In this document: piece by piece, positions 58,740 through 64,000 of the stretch | How positions within the stretch are numbered: position 1 is the first letter of the stretch | Layout: each line of letters opens with the position of its first letter | DNA from: an uncultured Pelagibacteraceae bacterium | GTDB taxonomy: Bacteria > Pseudomonadota > Alphaproteobacteria > Pelagibacterales > Pelagibacteraceae | DNA length: 64,000 nt | Assembly: GCA_902571015.1 (NCBI GenBank) | Contig: CACGAC010000001.1 | Span: 124,001-188,000 of the forward strand | Reading direction: 5' to 3' | Translations under genes and position numbers: made by a program | Notes under the pieces: model-generated | What the model was told of the DNA's origin: nothing | The model's input: only the letters and a program-made list of their open reading frames with translations | The model's database searches: none

Positions 58740-59443
58740 AATCTATCTAACCCTTTATTCTTAATTTTTATCAGTTCTGTATTATATTTCATTAAAAAAA
58801 TCAGTAGAGAAAATAGGGCAAATGCCGCAGTCATTGTCATTAATGGAAACAACATTGATATGTGAATTGAAGACTTCGAGAGTATGTTGATTGAAGCTGG
58901 TTGATGCAATGTATTCCACCAATCTACTGAATACTTAATTATAGGAACATTAATAATTCCTAAAATTGTGATAATTGATGTAACTTTAAATGCTTTGTCA
59001 TTATCTTCAAAAATTCTCCATGCAACAAGATACATTATGTAAAACAGTGCTAGTATTAACATTGAAGTTATTCTTGCGTCCCAAGCCCACCAAGTTCCCC
59101 ATGTGGGTTTACCCCATATGGAACCAGTGACAAGAGCTATTATATTAAATACTAACCCAGAGGGTGCCAAACTTTTTGCGATTAAAAAAAAATTTCTTAT
59201 TTTAAAGATGTATCCAACTATGGATAAAAAAGTAATAGCTGAAAAAATTCCAAGCGAAATCCAAGCTGCTGGAACATGAACATACATTATTCTGACAGAG
59301 TGACTTTGCTTATAATCCTCAGGAGATAATATTAATGCCTCTGTTAATCCTATTGAAAGAATGACAATAAATAAAAATAATACATACTTAGGAGCTTTTG
59401 ATGTTATTGAAAAAATTTTATTCGGTTCAAAATATTTAAACAT
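58736..59443 (-). CDS. ccmC: Haem transporter CcmC
   Basis: 235 residues, six membrane helices. The haem-handling WWD motif is WGKPTWGTWWAWDARITS (about residues 116-133), flanked by the histidine in MYVHVPAAW and the later DWWNTLHQPASI. It loads haem onto CcmE. The ABC parts ccmA and ccmB, which usually precede ccmC, are not in the window. It is first in the run ccmCDEFGH and is preceded by a structured leader. Confidence 0.96.
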   Translation of the reverse strand: MFKYFEPNKIFSITSKAPKYVLFLFIVILSIGLTEALILSPEDYKQSHSVRIMYVHVPAAWISLGIFSAITFLSIVGYIFKIRNFFLIAKSLAPSGLVFNIIALVTGSIWGKPTWGTWWAWDARITSMLILALFYIMYLVAWRIFEDNDKAFKVTSIITILGIINVPIIKYSVDWWNTLHQPASINILSKSSIHISMLFPLMTMTAAFALFSLLIFLMKYNTELIKIKNKGLDRL

Positions 59444-59464
59444 ATATGAGATTATATTTATTAT

Positions 59465-59560
59465 GAAAAAACTGCCTGATCAAGAATGCCAGAGGGAGAT
59501 AATAACGAAGGGTAAATAAGTAGCACCCTTGATCAGAATTAACCTCATAAAAGCAAATTG
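59465..59560 (-). promoter_or_regulatory. Structured region upstream of ccmC (possible leader RNA)
   Basis: The 161 bases between hspQ and ccmC hold two overlapping pairings. A 9-bp pair CTGATCAAG/CTTGATCAG (59476-59484 with 59528-59536) encloses 43 bases. The alternative is AAGGGT/ACCCTT (59508-59513 with 59525-59530), and both need bases 59528-59530, so they exclude each other. On the minus strand a T6 run (59466-59471) follows the long pair after four bases. This could be a conditional terminator or riboswitch-like leader for the ccm operon. No known class is recognised. Confidence 0.45.
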
Positions 59561-59604
59561 CTGTGTCAAAGGTTTGAGCTAAATGTGTTAAAAAAGTGAT
59601 TTAT

Positions 59605-59925
59605 TTAATTAGATAGCTTAAAATAGCTAGATCCCTTTTTCCCAGAGAAAATTTCTTCAATTAAAGGATGTTTAATTGGTTCATCTGAGTCATCAACAAG
59701 AAGATTTTGCTCAGAAACGTATGCCTCGTATGTGATTTCATCATTTTCAGCTAACAGATGATAAAAAGGCTGATCTTTTCTTGGTCTTACATTTTTTGGT
59801 ATCGATTGATACCATTCTTCTGAATTATTAAATTCAAAATCAACATCATAAATTACACCTCTAAAGTCGAAGTGTTTATGTTTCACTATATCTCCAATTG
59901 AAAATTTAGCTTTTTGAATTGCCAT
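59605..59925 (-). CDS. hspQ: Heat shock protein HspQ
   Basis: 106 residues, the family length. Features: KFSIGDIVKHKHFDFRGVIYDVD at the N-terminus (cited in pieces KFSIGDIV and FRGVIYDVD), PFYHLLAENDEITYEAYVSEQ in the middle. HspQ binds hemimethylated DNA in E. coli and acts as a Lon specificity factor. It is divergent from yciB, with an 88-base AT-rich gap that should contain both promoters, which I cannot pick out. Confidence 0.92.
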   Translation of the reverse strand: MAIQKAKFSIGDIVKHKHFDFRGVIYDVDFEFNNSEEWYQSIPKNVRPRKDQPFYHLLAENDEITYEAYVSEQNLLVDDSDEPIKHPLIEEIFSGKKGSSYFKLSN

Positions 59926-60013
59926 TACATTTAGTATGGGTATTTAAAAACAAAAATCAATAAGAAAAATTAAAAGTTTCTATGAAAATATTATTTATGT
60001 TAATATCTCACCT

Positions 60014-60565
60014 GTGAACAAATCTTTTTTAAAGTTTTTAACAGATTTTGGACCTCTAGTAATTTTTTTTTACTACTACTACGATAGTGGAAAAGACTTA
60101 AAAATTGCAATTCCTCCATTTATTGTTGCGACAATAATTGCATTAGCTATTGTTTGGTTTTTAGAAAAAAAAATACCAAAGATTCCTTTGTTAAGTGGAG
60201 TTTTAATTACTTTATTTGGAGGCTTAACAATTTACTTTGATAATCCAGTTTTTATCTATGTCAAACCAACAATTATAAATATTCTCTTTGCATTCGCTCT
60301 GATATTTGGAAGGTACTTTACAAATGAACCTGTTTTAAAAAAATTAATGGGTAACTCTGTCTCTCTAACTGATGAAGGGTGGGAGATATTAAATAAAAGA
60401 TGGATATATTTCTTTTTTGGTCTAGCTATTCTAAACGAAATAGTTTGGCGAACTCAATCTGAAGAATTTTGGGTAAATTTTAAAGTATGGGGACTATTAC
60501 CAATTACATTTATATTCACTGCTTTTCAAATAGGTTTAATAAATAAGTATAAAACAAATGAATAA
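60014..60565 (+). CDS. yciB: Inner membrane septation protein YciB/IspZ
   Basis: 183 residues from a GTG at 60014; an ATG at 59997 is in another frame and stops at once. Five to six membrane helices. Family segments: KFLTDFGPLVIFFYYYY, LLSGVLITLFGGLTIYFDNP and LTDEGWEILNKRWIYFFF. It is thought to help cell division and envelope integrity. It overlaps the next gene by 8 bases. Confidence 0.92.
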   Translation: MNKSFLKFLTDFGPLVIFFYYYYDSGKDLKIAIPPFIVATIIALAIVWFLEKKIPKIPLLSGVLITLFGGLTIYFDNPVFIYVKPTIINILFAFALIFGRYFTNEPVLKKLMGNSVSLTDEGWEILNKRWIYFFFGLAILNEIVWRTQSEEFWVNFKVWGLLPITFIFTAFQIGLINKYKTNE

Positions 60566-60899
60566 TAATCTACGTCTAATAATCAATAATGTTAATAAAA
60601 AGAATATTGAAGAAAAACATTTTTTTGAAAAAGATGAATTAAAGATTATTTTAGACTTATACGCTAAAATGGTTTCTGAAGGATCATGGAAAGACTATGG
60701 ACTTAATATTTCAAGCAAACAAGTTGGTTTTAGTGTTTTTAAAAATACTACAGAAAATGCTCTGTATAAGATTTGCAAAAATTTTAAGCCAAAAAATAAA
60801 AATCTTAAATACTTAATTACCGATGCAAATGGAAAAATATTTAGAAATTCGTCTGATTTAAATAATCTATTGAAAAATATTAATTGGAAAAAACTTTAA
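60558..60899 (+). CDS. DUF2794 family protein
   Basis: 113 residues, no signal or membrane helix. The pattern of this alphaproteobacterial family is visible: FFEKDELKIILDLYAKMVSEG, WKDYGLNI, VGFSVFKN and LYKICKNFKP. Function unknown. It begins 8 bases inside the end of yciB, so the two are coupled. It ends one base before the convergent BI-1 gene. Confidence 0.82.
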   Translation: MNNNLRLIINNVNKKNIEEKHFFEKDELKIILDLYAKMVSEGSWKDYGLNISSKQVGFSVFKNTTENALYKICKNFKPKNKNLKYLITDANGKIFRNSSDLNNLLKNINWKKL

Positions 60900-60900
60900 A

Positions 60901-61665
60901 TTATCTTCTTTGACCAAAAAGTCTTAGCAACATGATAAATAAATTAATAAAGTCTAAATAAAGCGTTAATGCACCCATTACAGCTTTTTTGCCCATTAAT
61001 TCACCCGTGTCACTAGCTGCATACATGTTTTTAATTTTTTGTGTGTCATAAGCAGTAAGTCCTACAAAAATTAAAACACCCAAAATAGAAATTACGAAAT
61101 ACATCATTGAAGACTTCATAAATATGTTAACTATTGATGCGATAATAATACCAATTAAACCCATCATTAAAAAAGATCCTAATTTTGTTAGGTCTCTTTT
61201 TGTTGTATATCCATATATGCTCATTGCTCCAAAAGTTGCAGAACAAATGAAAAATACTCTTGTGATACTCATGCCAGTATAAACTAATAAAATTGACGAA
61301 AGAGACAGACCCATTAATGCAGCAAAAATCCAAAAAGTTGTTTGCGCTTTAGCTGCACTCATTTTATTAATACCAAAGCTCATGTAAAACACGATTCCAA
61401 GCGGAGCTAACATTACTAGCCATTTTAGCCCTGACATATAGATCGCGTTACCCACTTGAGTTAGTCCAACTATAGATCCTGAGCTATCAGTCACAACTGA
61501 CATTTTGAAAGTTATAAGGGCAATTATCCCTGTCATAAGGATTCCCGTTGCCATGTAGTTATATACTTTTAACATGTAGGCTCTTAAGCCTTCATCTGTT
61601 ACTGCTGTTGATTGTTGTGCAGCCTCTTTTGCTCTGCCTAGTATACCTTTTTTATTAAATTCCAT
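60901..61665 (-). CDS. Bax inhibitor-1/YccA family membrane protein
   Basis: 254 residues with seven membrane helices. N-terminus has AYMLKVYNYMATGILMTG; the C-terminal region carries GLTAYDTQKIKNMY and ALTLYLDFINLFIMLLRLFG, the BI-1/UPF0005 signatures including the conserved Asp. Bacterial members may be pH- or calcium-sensitive channels, or modulate FtsH (YccA). The precise role is unknown. It is divergent from the aldo/keto reductase with a 78-base gap. Confidence 0.92.
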   Translation of the reverse strand: MEFNKKGILGRAKEAAQQSTAVTDEGLRAYMLKVYNYMATGILMTGIIALITFKMSVVTDSSGSIVGLTQVGNAIYMSGLKWLVMLAPLGIVFYMSFGINKMSAAKAQTTFWIFAALMGLSLSSILLVYTGMSITRVFFICSATFGAMSIYGYTTKRDLTKLGSFLMMGLIGIIIASIVNIFMKSSMMYFVISILGVLIFVGLTAYDTQKIKNMYAASDTGELMGKKAVMGALTLYLDFINLFIMLLRLFGQRR

Positions 61666-61743
61666 GAAGTAATATATATAATCTTTTATTAATTATTCAA
61701 GATATCAAAAAAAACAATAAATGACTAATATTGTAAAATATTA

Positions 61744-62784
61744 ATGAATTATAAAAAATTAGGAAATACTGATCTAGATGTAAGTACAATTTGTCTCGGT
61801 ACAATGACCTGGGGTGAACAAAATTCAGAGAAAGAGGGTTTTGAACAAATGGATTTTGCTTTAAGCCAAGGAGTAAATTTTTGGGATACGGCTGAAATAT
61901 ATTCAATTCCAATGAGAGAAGAAACCTATGGAGAAACTGAAAAAATAATTGGTAATTGGTTTCAAAAAACAAAAAAAAGGAATGACATTATTCTTGCTAC
62001 TAAAGTTTGTGGAAACACGTCGAACAAATATATTAGAGGTGGTGGAAATAGTTTTGGTAAAAAAAAAATTAAAGAAGCACTAGATGAAAGTTTAAGGAGA
62101 TTAAAAACAGACTATATTGATTTATATCAACTTCACTGGCCTGAAAGAAGCACAAATTTTTTTGGTGATTACGGTTATGAGCATAACGAAAATGATAAAG
62201 ATTGGACACCTTTTGAAGAAATTTTAGAAAGTTTAAAAAAATTTATTGAACAAGGAAAAATTAGATATGTAGGTTTATCGAATGAAACTGCTTGGGGTTT
62301 ATCAAAATTTCTTGAACTCTCAAAGATGAAAGGGCTTCCAAAAATGATGTCTGTCCAAAATCCTTACAACTTACTAAATCGAACGTATGAGGTTGGTTTA
62401 GCCGAAATTTCCATTAGGGAGCAAAGCGGATTATTGGCTTACTCTCCATTGGCGTTTGGATATTTAACAGGAAAATATAGAAATAATAAATTACCAGCAA
62501 AATCAAGAATGCAATTATTTAAAAATTTTAACAGATATAAAAATGAAAATGGTCAAAAAGCCATTGATGAATACTACAAAATTTCAAAAAAATATAATTT
62601 AGATTTTACTCAAATGTCTTTAAAATTCTGTGAAATTCAACATTTCACAACTAGTGTTATTATTGGGGCAACGACAATGGAACAGTTGAAAACAAATATA
62701 GAAAGTGTAAATGTAAATTTAAACAGCGATATAATAAATGATATTAATAAAATTCAACAGAAATACCCTAATCCATGTCCATAA
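61744..62784 (+). CDS. Aldo/keto reductase (Tas-like)
   Basis: 346 residues, the Tas/YghZ-like subgroup. The catalytic tetrad is visible: Asp and Tyr in NFWDTAEIYS, Lys in LATKVCG and His in LYQLHWPERS. The C-terminal NADPH segment is TSVIIGATTMEQLKTNI. It reduces aldehydes or ketones with NADPH; the natural substrate is unknown. It overlaps the IalB-like gene by 10 bases. Confidence 0.92.
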   Translation: MNYKKLGNTDLDVSTICLGTMTWGEQNSEKEGFEQMDFALSQGVNFWDTAEIYSIPMREETYGETEKIIGNWFQKTKKRNDIILATKVCGNTSNKYIRGGGNSFGKKKIKEALDESLRRLKTDYIDLYQLHWPERSTNFFGDYGYEHNENDKDWTPFEEILESLKKFIEQGKIRYVGLSNETAWGLSKFLELSKMKGLPKMMSVQNPYNLLNRTYEVGLAEISIREQSGLLAYSPLAFGYLTGKYRNNKLPAKSRMQLFKNFNRYKNENGQKAIDEYYKISKKYNLDFTQMSLKFCEIQHFTTSVIIGATTMEQLKTNIESVNVNLNSDIINDINKIQQKYPNPCP

Positions 62785-63281
62785 CTAAAAAATTTATCTT
62801 CACATTTTTATTTTTTATCATTCCAATTTCATTTAGTTTAGCTGATATAAAAAAAGTTGGTAAGTTCAAAGATTGGGAAACATTAGTAATCCAAGAAAGT
62901 TCTGGTAAAGTTTGTTTTGCTCAATCTACCCCTGTTTTACAAGCACCAAAAACAAATAAAAGAGATGCTAGATTATTTGTTACTTTCAGACCGAATGAAA
63001 AAATTTCTAATGAAATAAGTGCAACTGCTGGATATGAATTTAACAAAAATAATACTGTTTTAGCAACTTCAGGAAATAACAAATTTAAATTTGATATTAA
63101 ACAACAGGGTTTTGCTTGGATGACGAGTAATAAAAAAGAAAAAATAATGGTTAAAGTTATGAAAAAAGGATCAAGAATTATGGTTACTGGTTACAATGAA
63201 AAAGGTTCACAAACCATAGATCATTATTCATTATTAGGATTCACAAAGGCCTACAATTCTGCAAAAAAAGCTTGCAGTTAA
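62775..63281 (+). CDS. Invasion-associated locus B (IalB)-like secreted protein
   Basis: 168 residues with a signal peptide (ITKKFIFTFLFFIIPISFSLA). The IalB pattern follows: KDWETLV, KVCFAQSTPV, LFVTFRPNEKISNEIS, GYEF, AWMTSN, VMKKGSRIMVTGYNEKG and the ending DHYSLLGFTKAYNSAKKACS. Two cysteines, at CFAQ and at the C-terminus, probably form a disulfide. Family members are periplasmic or surface proteins of unclear role in free-living alphaproteobacteria; the name comes from Bartonella. No virulence is implied. Confidence 0.88.
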   Translation: MSITKKFIFTFLFFIIPISFSLADIKKVGKFKDWETLVIQESSGKVCFAQSTPVLQAPKTNKRDARLFVTFRPNEKISNEISATAGYEFNKNNTVLATSGNNKFKFDIKQQGFAWMTSNKKEKIMVKVMKKGSRIMVTGYNEKGSQTIDHYSLLGFTKAYNSAKKACS

Positions 63282-63284
63282 TTA

Positions 63285-64000
63285 ATGAAATCAAAAAAAA
63301 GAATTGTCTTAGCTTATTCTGGTGGCTTAGATACATCTATAATTCTAAAATGGCTTCAAGAAAATTATAACGCAGAAATCATTTGTTACACTGCTGATAT
63401 AGGGCAAGAGATTGATCGAAAAAAAATAATCAATAATGCTAAAAAATTTGGTGTTAAAAAGATCATAATTAAAGATTTAAAAAATCTTTTCGTTAAAGAT
63501 TACGTTTTTCCAATGATGCGAGGTAATGCGATTTATGAGGGAGTTTATTTATTAGGAACTTCTATAGCAAGACCATTAATCGCAAAAGACCAGATAAGAG
63601 TCGCAAAAAAATTTAAAGCATACGCAGTATCTCATGGAGCAACTGGAAAAGGTAATGATCAGGTCAGATTTGAGTTAGGTTATCACTATTTTGGCCCAAA
63701 GATAAAAGTTGTTGCACCCTGGAGAATTTGGAAATTAAAATCTAGAAGCGATTTAATTAATTATGCAAAAAAACATAAGATACCTATCCCCAAAGATAAA
63801 AAAGGTGCACCCCCTTTTTCTGTTGACGATAATTTATTTCATACCTCAACTGAGGGTAAAATTTTAGAGAACCCAAAAAATTCAGCTCCAGAATTTATTT
63901 TCCAAAGAACAACTTCCCCTGAAAAAGCACCGAATAAACCAACTTTTATTTCAATTAATTTTAAAAATGGTGACCCTGTTGGAATAAATGGAAAAAAATT
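63285..64000 (+). CDS. argG: Argininosuccinate synthase, N-terminal part (partial)
   Basis: The ATG at 63285 opens a frame that runs off the window end (about 238 of some 400 residues). The ATP P-loop is [14 protein letters not shown] at residues 10-23, then [18 protein letters not shown] and [18 protein letters not shown]. It joins citrulline and aspartate in arginine synthesis. It lies 3 bases after the IalB-like stop. Confidence 0.96.
   Translation, partial: MKSKKRIVLAYSGGLDTSIILKWLQENYNAEIICYTADIGQEIDRKKIINNAKKFGVKKIIIKDLKNLFVKDYVFPMMRGNAIYEGVYLLGTSIARPLIAKDQIRVAKKFKAYAVSHGATGKGNDQVRFELGYHYFGPKIKVVAPWRIWKLKSRSDLINYAKKHKIPIPKDKKGAPPFSVDDNLFHTSTEGKILENPKNSAPEFIFQRTTSPEKAPNKPTFISINFKNGDPVGINGKK

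Noticed and set aside
59470..59510. TPP riboswitch-like words (CCTGATC..AATGCCAG..GGGA) on the plus strand
   Set aside because: The CUGAGA half of the thi-box is missing, the order of helices does not fit, and the strand would read antisense into hspQ.

Overview
The window is a gene-dense, strongly AT-rich bacterial chromosome segment (about 30% G+C by eye). Intergenic gaps are tiny and many genes overlap by 1, 4 or 11 bases. Gene content points to a SAR11-clade alphaproteobacterium ('Candidatus Pelagibacter'-like): a DMSP demethylase (dmdA) next to dmdB/dmdC-like genes, DUF2794 and IalB-type proteins, a proA-nadD-rsfS-ctpA-rppH/atp neighbourhood, and extreme compaction. I saw no tRNA or rRNA gene, insertion sequence, phage gene or CRISPR array.

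Layout. 1-2716 (+): 3' end of proA, nadD, rsfS, ctpA, rppH. 2699-9548 (-): F1 ATP synthase genes atpHAGDC and priA. 9612-13878 (+): a broken, truncated short-chain dehydrogenase gene followed by a three-gene insert (B12-type radical SAM protein, DPM1-like GT2, GT-C membrane glycosyltransferase). This is the most accessory-looking part of the window. 13888-39886 (-): a 26 kb run of 23 genes with no gap above 42 bases. Read in transcription order it is ffh-rpsP-trmD-rplS, leuC-leuD-leuB, dmdC-dmdB-hydrolase-dmdA, asd, sdhC-sdhD-sdhA-sdhB, mmsA, mdh, sucC-sucD-sucA-sucB-lpd, linking translation and secretion, leucine synthesis, DMSP use and half the TCA cycle. 39887-40047 is a divergent control region containing a structured RNA leader for ffh. 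40048-41789 (+): dapF-ftsY.

41782-54801 (-): a transport and 2-hydroxyacid region. It holds a TRAP transporter (dctP, a hairpin terminator, dctQ, dctM), an amidase, a small membrane protein, a DMT-family transporter, an alpha/beta hydrolase and a secreted unknown. Upstream lie a 2-hydroxyacid dehydrogenase, a GlcD-like FAD oxidase, an aminotransferase and two tandem FMN-dependent hydroxyacid oxidases. 54810-59443 (-): a PagL-like lipid A deacylase and the cytochrome c maturation genes ccmCDEFGH. 59444-64000: a structured leader, hspQ, yciB/ispZ, DUF2794, a BI-1 family protein, an aldo/keto reductase, an IalB-like protein and the 5' part of argG.

How the parts work together. TRAP uptake plus hydroxyacid oxidation and DMSP demethylation would feed carbon into the mmsA/suc/sdh/mdh TCA segment, whose electrons drive the ATP synthase encoded at the left. 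The most notable observations are: (1) SdhC and SdhD both lack the histidines that ligate haem b in E. coli, so this complex II may be haem-free; (2) the radical SAM/GT2/GT-C insert beside a decayed SDR gene, with an unusual CX3CX3C cysteine triad; (3) the multi-hairpin ffh leader; (4) an undescribed-looking leader before ccmC; (5) matching Lys/Glu/Ala-rich tails on ribosomal proteins S16 and L19, with rimM missing between rpsP and trmD.
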